Below, in pieces: positions 18,692 through 30,055 of a stretch of 63,323 nucleotides of DNA (positions are counted from its first letter, which is position 1; each line of letters begins with the position of its first letter). The DNA comes from Burkholderiaceae bacterium (lineage in GTDB: Bacteria > Pseudomonadota > Gammaproteobacteria > Burkholderiales > Burkholderiaceae_C), in contig JAEUOU010000013.1 in assembly GCA_016790575.1 (NCBI GenBank), forward strand, positions 1 to 63,323. Direction: 5' to 3'. Made by a program: the position numbers and the translations under genes. The notes below the pieces were generated by a model. It ran no database searches and was not told where the DNA came from. It saw only the letters and a program-made list of their open reading frames with translations.

Positions 18692-19726
18692 ATGACACAC
18701 CCGACAACCGCGCCAGTGCCCGGCCGCCGCCGTCTTCTCACGGCGGGGGCTGCTGCCACCGGGCTGGCCGCCCTTGGCCTTTGGCCCGAAACCCGGTTGA
18801 TGGCCCAGCAGGTGGCCGACTTCATCGAAGGACCGCCGGTGGCCGATGTGGCGCCGCGCCAACTCTCGCCGCGGGTCTGGCTGATCTATGCCGAAGATGG
18901 CTTTCCCACCCCGGAAAACCGCGGTCTGATGGCCAGCATCGTATTTGTCGTCACGTCTGCCGGCGTCCTGGTGCTGGACTCCGGCTGTTCCCTGCAGATC
19001 GGGCAGATGGCCATCCGCATGATCCGAAAGACCACCAACCGCCCTGTGGTCGCCGTATTCAACAGCCACTACCACGGCGACCATTGGCTGGGAAACCATG
19101 CTTTTGCTGACACTTATGGTCCCGCCTTGCCCATCTACGCTTTGCCCCACACCATCGAGCAAATCCGTGGCGTCGAGGGCAACCTCTGGCGCAGCCTGAT
19201 GGAGCGATGGACCAACCAGGCCACCGCCGGAACCAAGGTGGTCCCGCCCAACCAGGCGGCTGCCCATGGCCAGATCCTGAAATTCGGTGACACCACCATC
19301 CGCCTGCACCATTACGGACAGGCGCACACGCCGTCGGACCTTTGCATGGAAGTGGTCGAAGACAAGGTCACGGTGGTCGGCGACATTGCCATGACCAACC
19401 GGATCGCCAACATCGATGATGGCTCTTATCCCGGTACGTTCAAGTACTACCGTGCCTTGCAGGCCGCCGCAGGAGAGCAGCTTTGGGTTCCCGGTCACGG
19501 CGAACCCAGTCGCGACCTCTTGCGCACCTACGGCAGTTTCCTCGCCGGTATCTGGGAGCCCTGTCTTCAGGCCGTCAAGGACGGCAAGCCCGAATCCGAG
19601 GCGAAGACCATGGTGCTCAGGGACCCGCGCGTGGCTTCAAGGGCGAAGACTATGCAGGGCTTTGACAGCAACATCGGCAAATACACCAGCCTGGCCTATC
19701 TGGAAGCGGAAAAAGAGGCGTTCTGA
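18692..19726 (+). CDS. Tat-exported metallo-beta-lactamase-fold hydrolase (SoxH-like)
   Basis: A 344-residue protein with a Tat-type leader (GRRRLLTAGAAATGLAALGL, about residues 11-30). The zinc motif HYHGDHWLGN lies near residue 130, followed by HHYGQAHTPSD near 210, VVGDIAMTNR and GHGEPSR near 270. This pattern fits the SoxH / quinoprotein-relay group of periplasmic MBL proteins found with sulfur-oxidation genes; related MBL folds act as persulfide dioxygenases. GGAGA precedes the ATG. It is divergent from the sulfide:quinone reductase and probably shares its regulation. The substrate is unknown. Confidence 0.85.
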   Translation: MTHPTTAPVPGRRRLLTAGAAATGLAALGLWPETRLMAQQVADFIEGPPVADVAPRQLSPRVWLIYAEDGFPTPENRGLMASIVFVVTSAGVLVLDSGCSLQIGQMAIRMIRKTTNRPVVAVFNSHYHGDHWLGNHAFADTYGPALPIYALPHTIEQIRGVEGNLWRSLMERWTNQATAGTKVVPPNQAAAHGQILKFGDTTIRLHHYGQAHTPSDLCMEVVEDKVTVVGDIAMTNRIANIDDGSYPGTFKYYRALQAAAGEQLWVPGHGEPSRDLLRTYGSFLAGIWEPCLQAVKDGKPESEAKTMVLRDPRVASRAKTMQGFDSNIGKYTSLAYLEAEKEAF

Positions 19727-19801
19727 CGCCCGGGCGTGGTACTGCCCGGGCCAGCCGGCAGGCACGGGTTCCGTGCCCGTAACGGAACGTCAAAGGGATG
19801 T

Positions 19802-20404
19802 TCAGAGGGGCCGTTGCCCCACCCAGCGGGTGACATGGGCCAGACCCTGGTGGCCCGGGCCTTCGTCCAGCGTGGTTTCGCCGTGCCACGACAGCACAGG
19901 CGCGAGCAGCCCGGCAAAGTCGGCGTCGAGCTGCTGCGGGGTGCAGAGCATGTCCGGGTCTTTCGGCCCGCCGCTGTGGTGGCGCAGCTGCTCCGGGTGG
20001 AAGGCTTCCAGGATCAGCCAGCCCCCCGGCGCCAGGCCGGCCGCCAGGCGCTGGTGTGCGCCGGTGCGGATGGCGGAGGGCACATGGGTGTAGACCAGCA
20101 CCACGGCGTCCCAGGCGAGCGCCTCGGGCGCCCAGTCGGCCAGGTCGGCGAGCACCGTGGTCAGCGGCACACCGGCCGCCGCGGCCAGCGCGCGGGCTTT
20201 GTCCAGCCCCACGGCGGAGGCATCCACCGACGTGACGGCATGGCCCTGGCGCGCCAGCCAGACGCCGTTGCGGCCTTCGCCGTCGCCGGGCACGAGCACG
20301 CGGCTGGCGGGGGCCAGCCGTGCGGCCTGCGCGCGCAGGAAGGTGTTGGGTTCGGTGCCATATTTGTAGCCCGGTCCGGCGAAGCGTTCGTCCCAGAAGT
20401 TCAT
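19802..20404 (-). CDS. class I SAM-dependent methyltransferase
   Basis: A 200-residue methyltransferase of the TehB / thiopurine-methyltransferase-like type. It starts MNFWDERFAGPGYKYGTEPN and has the SAM-binding VLVPGDGEGRNGVWLA at ~37-52 (motif I), VTSVDAS (motif II) and LILEAFHPEQL. The ATG at 20404 is supported by the family N-terminus. It begins 10 bases after the DUF3422 gene stop. Relatives have been linked to detoxification of chalcogens or thiols, which would fit the sulfur genes next door, but the substrate is not evident. Confidence 0.85.
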   Translation of the reverse strand: MNFWDERFAGPGYKYGTEPNTFLRAQAARLAPASRVLVPGDGEGRNGVWLARQGHAVTSVDASAVGLDKARALAAAAGVPLTTVLADLADWAPEALAWDAVVLVYTHVPSAIRTGAHQRLAAGLAPGGWLILEAFHPEQLRHHSGGPKDPDMLCTPQQLDADFAGLLAPVLSWHGETTLDEGPGHQGLAHVTRWVGQRPL

Positions 20405-20414
20405 GGCGAAACGA

Positions 20415-21761
20415 TCAAGGGGTGCTGTGCAGCCTGGCATGGATGCGGCGTGTGGTGCGCCACACGGCCCACAGCACCAGGGGAATCAGCGCACCGGCTG
20501 CAATCTCGGGGTTCACCGGTACGCCCGCGCCCTTGAGCGCCTTGCCGCCATACAGCAGCAGGCTGACCATGTAATACGAAATGGCCGCGATCGACAGCCC
20601 CTCCACCGTCGACTGCAGCCGCAGCTGCAGCTCTTGTCCGCGGGTGAGTTTTTCCAGCAGCTGCTGGTTCTGCTGCTCGGTGGCGATGTCCACCCGGGTG
20701 CGCAGCAGGTCGCTGGTGCGGGCCACGCGCTCGGAAAGCGAGGTCAGCCGCTGAGCCGTGGCGACGACGGTAGCCATGGCGGGCGAGAGGCGCCGCTGCA
20801 TGAACTCGCCGATCGTCTGCGTGCCCGGAATCGGGTGTTCCCGCAGCTCGGCGATGCGCTGACCGACCAGCGTGTCGTAGGCACGTGTCGCCGCGAACCG
20901 GTAGGCGTGTTCAGCGGTGGCCCGCTCCACCCGGGCCGCCAGCGCCACCAGGGTATCGAGCAGTTGCGCGTCAGAGGCGGCTTTCCCCTCCAGCTGGGCG
21001 GTGATGTCGGCCAGTTGCCGTTCCGCCGCCGCCAGTTCAGGCGCCAAGGCCTTGGCCACCGGAAGGCCGCGCAAGGCCATCAGGCGGTAGGTCTCCAGTT
21101 CGACCAGCCTTTGCGAAATCCGCCCCGCGCGGGTTTCGGTGGTATCGGGCTGGGCGATGACCAGCATCCGCTCGAACCCCCCGTCGCGCAGGCGAAAGTC
21201 TGTCGCCACCATGGAATGGTGTTGATTGCCAAGAACCGAGGCGACCACCCAGCGCTCGCCCAGCCAGTCCCGCGCCCGGACCAGGCCTGCCTCCGCATCG
21301 TGCAGGTCGCCGGTCAGCATGACCAGCTCGATCGCTGCGATGGTGCGGCCGGGAATGCCGGCCAGCCATCCGGTCGGAACCATCAGGTGGGGTGTCAGCT
21401 CGGGACTGGTGCTCTGGCCCAGTGGCGCAGCGGGCAGAGGCTGCACCAGGGTGTACCGTGTGAACTCGGAATGACGCTCCCATTTGAGCACGGCATCAGG
21501 CAATGCAAGCCGGACGAAATTGCCCGCCAGCCGCCAGGCCTCCAGAGCCTCGTGGCCGGGAAGCCTCCGCAGGTGGTCATGTTCCTGGTCCCGCGAAACG
21601 CCGTGATTCAACACGGCGACGTAGACCACCAGCGCCGGCAGCCGAATTCGCGCCGGCGGCCGCACATGGACCTCGTTGTGCAAAATTGCGCGCAGGTCGT
21701 CGTCAGGCGGCAAGAACGGGTTGGACGTCGTTGACATGGCAGGCAAGGCAAAGTCGGACAT
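20415..21761 (-). CDS. DUF3422 family membrane protein
   Basis: A 448-residue protein with the DUF3422 start (HNEVHVRPPARIRLPA at ~28-43), a long helical middle and two C-terminal membrane helices around residues 388-434 (ISYYMVSLLLYGGKAL, IPLVLWAVWRTTRR). The function is unknown in all species I recall. The membrane helices at the C-terminus suggest an inner-membrane protein with a large cytoplasmic domain. The methyltransferase gene follows directly. A second possible ATG lies at 21737. Confidence 0.85.
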   Translation of the reverse strand: MSDFALPAMSTTSNPFLPPDDDLRAILHNEVHVRPPARIRLPALVVYVAVLNHGVSRDQEHDHLRRLPGHEALEAWRLAGNFVRLALPDAVLKWERHSEFTRYTLVQPLPAAPLGQSTSPELTPHLMVPTGWLAGIPGRTIAAIELVMLTGDLHDAEAGLVRARDWLGERWVVASVLGNQHHSMVATDFRLRDGGFERMLVIAQPDTTETRAGRISQRLVELETYRLMALRGLPVAKALAPELAAAERQLADITAQLEGKAASDAQLLDTLVALAARVERATAEHAYRFAATRAYDTLVGQRIAELREHPIPGTQTIGEFMQRRLSPAMATVVATAQRLTSLSERVARTSDLLRTRVDIATEQQNQQLLEKLTRGQELQLRLQSTVEGLSIAAISYYMVSLLLYGGKALKGAGVPVNPEIAAGALIPLVLWAVWRTTRRIHARLHSTP

Positions 21762-21817
21762 GGATGCCAGCGGCTAAAAGGGGTTGGATTCGCGACTTCA
21801 ATGCCCTGAATGCTACT

Positions 21818-21860
21818 ATAAAAATAGCACAAAACGACCTTTGCACGCTGGGTATGGACC
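21818..21860 (+). repeat. dispersed ~42-bp repeat, copy 2
   Basis: TATAAAAATAGC, then ACGACCTTTG, then CACGCTGGGTATGGACC. It lies in the gap between the DUF3422 start and the csoR stop. It is slightly diverged at the core (CACG for TACG). Confidence 0.75.
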
Positions 21861-21887
21861 TAAAATGCCCAGAAACCGGCCGGATCG

Positions 21888-23242
<1,355 letters not shown>

Positions 23243-23330
23243 GGCTGCAGGCCTTTCTGATACGGGTTCGCGCTCGTGTGCTTGCTGTCCGGTACGTGGT
23301 ATCAGCAGGGGAGGGTTTGCTTCGGCCGGC

Positions 23331-23555
23331 TCAACGGCTGCACGCCAGCGCCTGGTCCGGAACGCCCAGCTTGCGCAAGATGATGGCCATCGGGCAGAAA
23401 TTGGTCAGCCCGAATTGGAACAGATTCAACCCGACAAATGCGGTAAAGGCCAGCGCCCATTTGCTGACAAACAGCGGGCTGCCCTCCACACCCAACAGCA
23501 GGGAAACGAGGATGAACAGTCCGGCAATGACACGGATGTAACGTTCGACGGTCAT
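23331..23555 (-). CDS. DUF2892 (YgaP transmembrane-like) small membrane protein
   Basis: A 74-residue protein starting MTVERYIRVIAGLFILVSLLLG, with a second helix and the family string FGLTNFCPMAIILRKLGV containing a conserved Cys. DUF2892 is the membrane part of E. coli YgaP, where it is fused to a rhodanese domain; stand-alone copies occur widely next to sulfur-transfer genes. It starts 19 bases after the RND pump stop. Its biochemical role is unproven. Confidence 0.88.
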   Translation of the reverse strand: MTVERYIRVIAGLFILVSLLLGVEGSPLFVSKWALAFTAFVGLNLFQFGLTNFCPMAIILRKLGVPDQALACSR

Positions 23556-23574
23556 GAGGAAACTCCTGAAAAAG

Positions 23575-26500
23575 TCAGCGGGTTGAAGAAACGGGTTGGC
23601 GCGTCGCCGGCGGCACGAGGGATGGGCCCTCGTGGCGTTTGCGATAGAGAGCGAAATACAGTACCGGAATGACCACCAGGGTCAGCATCGTCGACACCAG
23701 AATGCCAAAGATCAGTGACACGGCCAGACCATTGAAGATCGGGTCGTCCAGGATGAAGAAGGCGCCGGTCATCGCGGCCAGTGCGGTCAGTGCAATCGGC
23801 TGGGCACGCACCGCTGCCGACTGCACCACCGCATCCTTGAAGGCGACGCCCTGTTTGACCTGGAGCTCGATGAAGTCCACCAGCAAGATGGAGTTGCGCA
23901 CAATGATGCCGGCCAGCGCAATCATGCCGATCATGCTGGTGGCGGTGAACTGGGCGCCCAGCATGGCGTGTCCGGGCATCACACCGATGATCGTCAGCGG
24001 AATCGGTGCCATGATGACCAGCGGTGTCAGGTAGCTGCGGAACTGCGCCACCACCAGCAGGTAGATCAGGATCAGGCCGACGCCGTAGGCGGCCCCCATG
24101 TCCCGGAAGGTTTCATAGGTAATTTGCCATTCGCCATCCCACTTGATGGCGTATTGCCGGTAGGGGTCTGACGGCTGGCTGATCCAGTATTCACCCAGCT
24201 CGCCCGCGTTGGGCAGCGCTGCATCGGACAGGCGGGGCCGTATCGCAAACAGGCCGTACAGGGGCGAATCGAGCTTGCCGGCCATGTCGCCGAACACGTA
24301 GCTGACCGGCAACAGATCCTTGGTGAACAATGGCTTGTCAATGATGCCGCGCTCCACGCGTACCAGCTCCGACAGCGGCACCATCTGACCGTTTGCCGCT
24401 TTCATCGGCAAAGCCAGAACCTGGTCCAGTCCCACCTGGGATTCCCTTGGCAATTGCAGCCGGATCGGCACCGGGTACTTGGCCTGGCCGTCGTGCAGCC
24501 ATGCCGCATCGGCGCCGGACAAGGCCCCATGTACCGTCTGGGCAACCGCGGCGACCGCAATTCCCAGCGATTCGGCACGTTGGCGGCGAACGGTCAGGTG
24601 GGCCTGGGCCGCATCCTCCCTCAGCGAGCTGTCTATCCCCACAATGTCCGGCGTTGCCGCGAACGCCTTGGCCACGCGGGCGGCCAGTTGCTGGCGACCG
24701 GCTTCGTCGGGGCCATAGATTTCAGCCACCAGCGGGCTCATCACGGGGGGGCCGGGCGGCACTTCGACCACCTTGACACGGGCACCGTGACGGGCGCCGA
24801 TCTGTTCCAGCGCGGGGCGCAGGCGTTGCGCGATGGCGTGGCTCTTCTCATTGCGGTGCGCCTTGTCGACCAGATTGACTTGCAGGTCGCCCTGCTCCGC
24901 ATCGGCACGAAGGTAGTACTGGCGCACCAGCCCGTTGAAGGTGATGGGGCTGGCGGTCCCGGCGTAGCCCTGAAGGTCACGCACCTCCTTTTGCCCGGCC
25001 AGGAAGGCGCCCATGTCGTGCAGCGCGGCGGCGGTATTCTCCAGTGGCGTGCCGGCCGGCATTTCCACCACCACCTGGAATTCGCTCTTGTTGTCGAACG
25101 GCAGCATCTTCAGAACGACCCATTGCACCAGCGTCAGGCCCACGGACAGCATCAACGCCGCCAGGATGCCTGCCAGCAGCAGCCAGCGTTTGCGGGCGCT
25201 GTCCAGGAACGGTGTGAGGATGCGGGTGAACAGGCGCTGCAGCTTCGGCCCCAGACCCTTTGCCGGCGTCGCGGTGGCACCGCCGTGGCCATCGCCATGA
25301 CTTTTCATTAGCTTGAGCGCCAGCCATGGGGTGACGGTGAACGCGATCGCCAGCGATATCGCCATGCCCAGACTCGAATTGATCGGGATCGGGCTCATGT
25401 AGGGGCCCATCAGTCCGCTGACGAAGGCCATCGGCAGCAAAGCCGCGATGACTGTCAGTGTGGCCAGGATGGTGGGGCCTCCCACCTCATCGACCGCCAG
25501 CGGGATGATCTCTTGCAGCGGTTTGCCAGGTTCCAGTTGCTGGTGGCGGTGAATGTTTTCCACGACCACAATCGCATCGTCGACCAGGATGCCGATCGAG
25601 AATATCAGCGCAAACAGCGAGACGCGGTTGAGTGTGAAACCCCAGGCCCAGCTGGCAAACAGCGTGGCGGTCAGCGTCAGAATCACGGCGGCGCCGACGA
25701 TCACCGCTTCACGCCGGCCGAGCGCCAGGCCGACCAGCAAAATGACCGAGCCGGTCGCAAAGGCCAGCTTCTGGATGAGCTTGTTGGCCTTTTCGGCGGC
25801 CGTTTCGCCGTAATCCCGGCTGATTCGGGTTTCGATGTTGGCCGGGATCACGCTGTTGCGCAACGCTTCAATGCGCTCGCGTGCAGCGCGCGACACATCG
25901 ACCGCGTTTTCCCCCGGCTTTTTTGTCACCGTCAGGGTGACCGCGGGGTATACCTGCCCGGGCTGCTCGGCAGTGGAGCCCGTACCGGGTGATGTGGCCG
26001 CGCCGGGCGAGTACCAGACATAACGCTGGGGCTGCTGGGCCCCCGCTTCCACGGTGGCCACCTCGCGCAGATAAATCGGTTTGCCCTGGTGAACACCCAC
26101 CACCAGCGAGGCGATATCCTCGACACTGGTGAGGAACTCGCCGGTTTTCACACTCAATGTCTGCGGCCCGGCACCCGACGGGTCGAGCACCGCACCCGCC
26201 GGCATGCCGAAATTGGCTGCGGCCAGGGTTGCCTTGAGACCCAGAAGGTCCACGCCGCGTTCACGCAGGCGAACCGGGTCCAGGTTGACATGCACGGCAC
26301 GTCCGGGGCCTCCGATGACTTGTACCTCCCGCGATCCTTTGACCGCCTTCAGGTCCAGCTCCAGGCTGCGGGCAACGCGTTCCAGGTCATGCGCAGCGAG
26401 CATGTCACGGCTCCACAGCGTGACCGCCAGGACGGGAACATCGTCGATCCCCTTGGGTTTGACGATCGGTGCCAGGGTGCCCAGACCCGTCGGCAGCCAG

Positions 26501-26892
26501 TCCTGGTTGGCATTGAGCACGTCATAGAGTCGCACCAGCGCCTCGGTGCGGGGTACACCCACCTTGAACTGCACCGTCAGGATCGCCATGCCGGGTCGTG
26601 CGACCGAATAGGTATGTTCGATACCCGCGATCTGGCTGAGCACCTGTTCGGCCGGCCGGGCCACCATGTTCTGTACGTCCACGCTGCTGGCTCCGGGAAA
26701 GGGAATCAGCACGTTGGCCATGGTGACGTTGATCTGGGGTTCTTCCTCGCGGGGGGTGACCAGCACCGCAAAGAGCCCCAGCAACAGGGCCACCAAGGCC
26801 AGCAAGGGCGTGATGGCATTGGCCTGGAAGGCGGCGGCAATACGGCCCGAAATGCCCATGGGGGCGGCCGTCTCAGTGTGCGAGTTGTGCAT
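23575..26892 (-). CDS. RND efflux transporter permease
   Basis: A 1105-residue RND pump of the AcrB/CzcA fold: a first helix around 25-45, a periplasmic domain (LIPFPGASSVDVQNMVARPAE), helices with GILVDDAIVVVENIHRH near 430, and the repeated second half. The ATG at 26892 lies 7 bases after the adaptor stop; 30 earlier in-frame codons overlap the adaptor and are unlikely to be used. The relay-helix acidic DD is present, so proton coupling is plausible. No outer-membrane factor gene is adjacent. Context with sulfide genes and a CsoR-type repressor hints at export of a sulfur compound or metal, but this is not shown. Confidence 0.95.
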   Translation of the reverse strand: MHNSHTETAAPMGISGRIAAAFQANAITPLLALVALLLGLFAVLVTPREEEPQINVTMANVLIPFPGASSVDVQNMVARPAEQVLSQIAGIEHTYSVARPGMAILTVQFKVGVPRTEALVRLYDVLNANQDWLPTGLGTLAPIVKPKGIDDVPVLAVTLWSRDMLAAHDLERVARSLELDLKAVKGSREVQVIGGPGRAVHVNLDPVRLRERGVDLLGLKATLAAANFGMPAGAVLDPSGAGPQTLSVKTGEFLTSVEDIASLVVGVHQGKPIYLREVATVEAGAQQPQRYVWYSPGAATSPGTGSTAEQPGQVYPAVTLTVTKKPGENAVDVSRAARERIEALRNSVIPANIETRISRDYGETAAEKANKLIQKLAFATGSVILLVGLALGRREAVIVGAAVILTLTATLFASWAWGFTLNRVSLFALIFSIGILVDDAIVVVENIHRHQQLEPGKPLQEIIPLAVDEVGGPTILATLTVIAALLPMAFVSGLMGPYMSPIPINSSLGMAISLAIAFTVTPWLALKLMKSHGDGHGGATATPAKGLGPKLQRLFTRILTPFLDSARKRWLLLAGILAALMLSVGLTLVQWVVLKMLPFDNKSEFQVVVEMPAGTPLENTAAALHDMGAFLAGQKEVRDLQGYAGTASPITFNGLVRQYYLRADAEQGDLQVNLVDKAHRNEKSHAIAQRLRPALEQIGARHGARVKVVEVPPGPPVMSPLVAEIYGPDEAGRQQLAARVAKAFAATPDIVGIDSSLREDAAQAHLTVRRQRAESLGIAVAAVAQTVHGALSGADAAWLHDGQAKYPVPIRLQLPRESQVGLDQVLALPMKAANGQMVPLSELVRVERGIIDKPLFTKDLLPVSYVFGDMAGKLDSPLYGLFAIRPRLSDAALPNAGELGEYWISQPSDPYRQYAIKWDGEWQITYETFRDMGAAYGVGLILIYLLVVAQFRSYLTPLVIMAPIPLTIIGVMPGHAMLGAQFTATSMIGMIALAGIIVRNSILLVDFIELQVKQGVAFKDAVVQSAAVRAQPIALTALAAMTGAFFILDDPIFNGLAVSLIFGILVSTMLTLVVIPVLYFALYRKRHEGPSLVPPATRQPVSSTR

Positions 26893-26899
26893 GGACACC

Positions 26900-27997
26900 T
26901 CAGCGAACCGCTGTTGCGGCGGCTGGCTCTCCTGCGGGCCGAGCGCCAGCCAGTCCGGCGCGCACCGGATCGGTAGCGACACGGTCGCCGGCGATCAGGC
27001 CCGCCAGAATCTCCACACCGGCCTCACCGTGATTGCTACCCAGCCGCACGGCCTTGAGGGCAAAGGTGCTGCCGCTGGCGACATAAACCGCGGTCAGTTC
27101 GCCGCGCCGGAGCACCGCCGAACCAGGAACGAGCATCCGCTGTACCGGCCCGGCCGCAAACCGTACCCGTACCTGCTGTCCGGGCACCACGGCAGACGCC
27201 ACGGCGGCCGGAAGCTCCAGGCGCCACTCCAGGGTCTGTGAAACCGGGTCGGCCGCGGGCATCACCAGCCGTGCCACGGGGGTAATCCACTGCGCGCCTT
27301 GGGCTGCAGGAATCTGCACCTCCACCCGCGAGGCCGCCCGCGCAGCCTCCGCGCGGGAGGCCGGCACCTGAACCACAACACGCAGCGGCAGCGGGGCGTA
27401 CACCGTCAGGATCGGTTTGCCGGGTACAGCGAGGTCCCCGGCTTCCGCCAGGGTCTGCAACACCCAGCCATCAAACGGAGCCGTCACCCGCGTGAAGCCC
27501 TGGGCGAGCGCCGACTGGCGCGCGCCCGCACCAGCCTGGTCTCGGCCCGCCTGCGCCGCCTTGAATTGTGTTTCGGCGGCATCCAGGGCGGCCTTGCTCA
27601 CGAAGCCCTTGGCCTGCAGATCCCGTGTCCGCTCCTGGTTGAGCTGGGCGTTGCGAAGCTCCGCGTCGGCCTGTGCCACCTGGGCACGGCTGCGATCGAC
27701 GCCGGTTGCCGCTTCGCGGTCGTCGACGATGGCAAGCACCTGACCGGAACGGACCCGATCGCCCGCCTTGACGGCGAGACTCGCGATCCGACCGGAGGCC
27801 TGCGCCGAAACGGTGCTCTGGCGCACCGGCTCCACCACGCCGTCAAATTCGAAGGCCATGGGAACGGTCTTGGGCCCGACAGCGACTACCGGCACATCCA
27901 GTGGCGCGGCCGCCTGTGCTGGCGCCAATGCAGAGCACAGGACCAAGGCAGCCCCCAGAAATTGGCGGCGGACCGCAGGGGCAGACATCAAAGGCAT
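26900..27997 (-). CDS. RND efflux periplasmic adaptor (membrane fusion protein)
   Basis: A 365-residue adaptor with a signal peptide (about residues 1-28, ending APAQA). A lipoyl half-motif SGRIASLAVKAGDRVRSGQVLAIVDD follows at ~60-85, then a coiled-coil hairpin around 90-155 and the second lipoyl half FDGWVLQTLAEAGDLAVPGKP near 175. The ATG at 27997 has AGGAG 7 bases upstream. It is the first gene of the operon adaptor-pump-DUF2892-SLAC1-csoR. The promoter upstream carries a strong CsoR/FrmR-like operator. Confidence 0.95.
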   Translation of the reverse strand: MPLMSAPAVRRQFLGAALVLCSALAPAQAAAPLDVPVVAVGPKTVPMAFEFDGVVEPVRQSTVSAQASGRIASLAVKAGDRVRSGQVLAIVDDREAATGVDRSRAQVAQADAELRNAQLNQERTRDLQAKGFVSKAALDAAETQFKAAQAGRDQAGAGARQSALAQGFTRVTAPFDGWVLQTLAEAGDLAVPGKPILTVYAPLPLRVVVQVPASRAEAARAASRVEVQIPAAQGAQWITPVARLVMPAADPVSQTLEWRLELPAAVASAVVPGQQVRVRFAAGPVQRMLVPGSAVLRRGELTAVYVASGSTFALKAVRLGSNHGEAGVEILAGLIAGDRVATDPVRAGLAGARPAGEPAAATAVR

Positions 27998-28026
27998 CGG
28001 GGAACTCCTGACATACATGCCATAGT

Positions 28027-28046
28027 ATATACCCCCCACTGTATAT
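28027..28046 (-). promoter_or_regulatory. CsoR/FrmR-type operator of the RND operon
   Basis: ATATAC-CCCCCACT-GTATAT: perfect 6-base AT-rich arms around a run of cytosines. This is the architecture of operators bound by FrmR, RcnR and CsoR-family repressors (AT arms flanking a G/C tract). It ends 30 bases before the adaptor start, so a bound repressor would block transcription. The only CsoR-family gene in the window is the last gene of this operon, which implies autoregulation. Confidence 0.65.
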
Positions 28047-28097
28047 GTCAAGCGATGGAAATGAGGTGCAGATCGGGTCGGGACCGGGTGTCAGGCG

Positions 28098-28131
28098 AAA
28101 AAAAACCTCCAGAGGACGGCCCCTGGAGGTT
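28098..28131 (-). terminator. rho-independent terminator of ssb
   Basis: On the minus strand AACCTCCAG pairs with CTGGAGGTT across a 10-base loop and is followed by a run of T. It begins about 30 bases after the ssb stop codon and ends that transcript before the RND promoter. Confidence 0.85.
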
Positions 28132-28160
28132 GGGTGTGGACGTGGCAGACCGCGAGGTAC

Positions 28161-28664
28161 TCAGAACGGAATGTCGTCGTCCATATCGTCGAAACCACTG
28201 GACGCCTTGGAGGCCGGCGCGGGTGGCGCAGGGGGGCGCTGCGCCGACGCGGGCGCCGGACGGGCTGCTGGCGCCGGGCGGCGCGGAGCGCTGTCGTATC
28301 CGCCGTCGTCACCCGCCGGCTCACCCATGCCTTCGCGACCACCAAGCATCTGCATCTCATTGGCAATGATGTCGGTGGCGTACTTCTCGATGCCATCCTT
28401 GTCGGTGTATTTGCGCGTCTTGATCCGCCCTTCGACATACACCGAGCGACCTTTCTTGAGGTATTGGCCGACGATCTCTGCCAGCTTGCCGAAGAAGGTG
28501 ACGCGGTGCCACTCGGTTTCTTCGACCATCTCGCCCGATTTGTTCTTGTATTTGCTGCTGGTTGCCAATGCGATGTTGGCCACCGGCTCGCCGCTGGGCA
28601 GGTAGCGAATTTCCGGGTCGCGCCCCAGATTGCCGACCAGAATGACTTTGTTCACTGATGCCAT
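28161..28664 (-). CDS. ssb: single-stranded DNA-binding protein
   Basis: A 167-residue SSB. The OB-fold covers residues 1-105 ([40 protein letters not shown]). A low-complexity Pro/Ala/Gly linker follows, ending in the acidic partner-binding tip DDDIPF. AAGGA precedes the ATG. It starts 26 bases after the MFS gene stop and is divergent, with that gene, from uvrA. It binds single-stranded DNA in replication, repair and recombination. Confidence 0.98.
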   Translation of the reverse strand: MASVNKVILVGNLGRDPEIRYLPSGEPVANIALATSSKYKNKSGEMVEETEWHRVTFFGKLAEIVGQYLKKGRSVYVEGRIKTRKYTDKDGIEKYATDIIANEMQMLGGREGMGEPAGDDGGYDSAPRRPAPAARPAPASAQRPPAPPAPASKASSGFDDMDDDIPF

Positions 28665-28690
28665 GATGAAATCCTTGCAGGGAAACCCGA

Positions 28691-29881
28691 TTATGCGTTG
28701 CCCACCGCGGCCGAATGACGAGAAGGTGCGCGCATCGGCCAGGCAATCAGCAGCCAAACAAGCATGGCCGCTGCGCACGCCAGAAAGAGCCCCTGCATGC
28801 CGAAATGTTTGGCCAGAAGGCCCCCGACAGCGCCCCCGGCGAAAAACCCGAGCGACTGCAGTGTGTTGTACACCCCCAGCGCGGCGCCCCGTGACGCGGA
28901 CGGCGCAATGCGTGAGGCCAGGCTCGGTTGCGAGGCCTCCAGGATGTTGAAACCGATAAAAAACACAAACAACAGCCCGCCCAGCACGCCGACGTGCGGG
29001 GTACCCGAGGCCACGACCAGCAGCCCCAGCTGTACTGCCAGGATCAACCCGATGGCGGTCAGAAACGCGGCACGCAGATAACCGCGACGCTCCAGTGGAA
29101 ACAGGGTGCCGCCCATCACCACAAAGGATCCCAGCACCGCCGGCAGGTAGACCCACCAGTGGTCGTCCTTGGCGATGCCGGCCTGCACCAGCAGCGCCGG
29201 TACGGCCACCCACATCGCCAGCTGCACCGCGTGCAGCACAAACACGCCAAAGTCCAAGCGCAGCAGGCCGCCATGGGTGAGCACATCCACCAGTCGCCCG
29301 CGTGGCTGGTTGCGGTGTTCAGCCGGTTCGGCCGGCACACCCCAGATCACCACGGCCACCCCACCCAAAGCCAGAATACCCGTCAGCACAAAAAGACCCG
29401 CCAGGCCGATACCGGCGGCCAGCAGAGGCGCGATGCCCAGTGACAACGCAAACATCAGCCCGATGCTCGCGCCCACAGCGGCCATGGCCTTGGTGCGGAC
29501 CTCGTCTCGCGTCAGGTCGGCCAGCAAAGCGGTCACCGCAGCGGAAACCGCTCCGGCACCCTGCAGGCTGCGCCCGATGATCAGACCGGTCAGGCTGGTC
29601 GCGCTGGCAGCCAGAAAACTGCCGGCGGCGAAAACCAGCAGGCCAAGCACAATGACCCGTTTACGACCTAGCCGGTCGGACGCCATGCCGAACGGCAATT
29701 GCAGCAAACCCTGGGTGAGGCCATAGATGCCCATGGCCAGACCCACCATCGCCGGATCGTCACCGCCCGGAAATTTCTGTGCCTCCAGCGAAAAAACGGG
29801 GAGCACCAGAAACAAGCCCAGCATGCGCAGGGCAAAAATACTGGCCAGCGATGCGCTGGCGCGCCGCTCCAGCGGGGTCAT
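28691..29881 (-). CDS. MFS transporter
   Basis: A 396-residue major facilitator with 12 predicted helices and the loop 2-3 motif [16 protein letters not shown] near residue 65. A GTG at 29932 would add 17 Ser/Ala-rich residues; the ATG at 29881 ([21 protein letters not shown]) is the simpler choice. The position between ssb and uvrA is common in Comamonadaceae as I recall. Cargo is unknown; the drug:H+ antiporter DHA1 group is the best guess. Confidence 0.92.
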   Translation of the reverse strand: MTPLERRASASLASIFALRMLGLFLVLPVFSLEAQKFPGGDDPAMVGLAMGIYGLTQGLLQLPFGMASDRLGRKRVIVLGLLVFAAGSFLAASATSLTGLIIGRSLQGAGAVSAAVTALLADLTRDEVRTKAMAAVGASIGLMFALSLGIAPLLAAGIGLAGLFVLTGILALGGVAVVIWGVPAEPAEHRNQPRGRLVDVLTHGGLLRLDFGVFVLHAVQLAMWVAVPALLVQAGIAKDDHWWVYLPAVLGSFVVMGGTLFPLERRGYLRAAFLTAIGLILAVQLGLLVVASGTPHVGVLGGLLFVFFIGFNILEASQPSLASRIAPSASRGAALGVYNTLQSLGFFAGGAVGGLLAKHFGMQGLFLACAAAMLVWLLIAWPMRAPSRHSAAVGNA

Positions 29882-30055
29882 CACAGACGACGAAGCAGGA
29901 GCCGAAGACAGGGAAGCGGGAGTCGCTGACACGCAGGGGGCCGATCGGGAAAAGCGGGGATGAACCCTCGATTGTCCCAAAAACAGCGGCCCACGCGCCC
30001 AGGCCCCCTGGCCCAGCGTCGGGCACGGCGGGGATAATGCCCGGTTGACCCTCCG

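Noticed and set aside
23257..23305. Inverted repeat CTGATAC...GTATCAG with ATACGGGT and GGTACGTGGTAT pieces before the SLAC1 gene, considered as a fourth CsoR-type site
   Set aside because: The arms are 35 bases apart and neither half matches the ATACCC-N6-GTA form; it may be chance in an 88-base gap.
29882..30055. LexA box between the MFS gene and uvrA
   Set aside because: No CTGT-N8-ACAG pattern with an AT-rich centre could be found.
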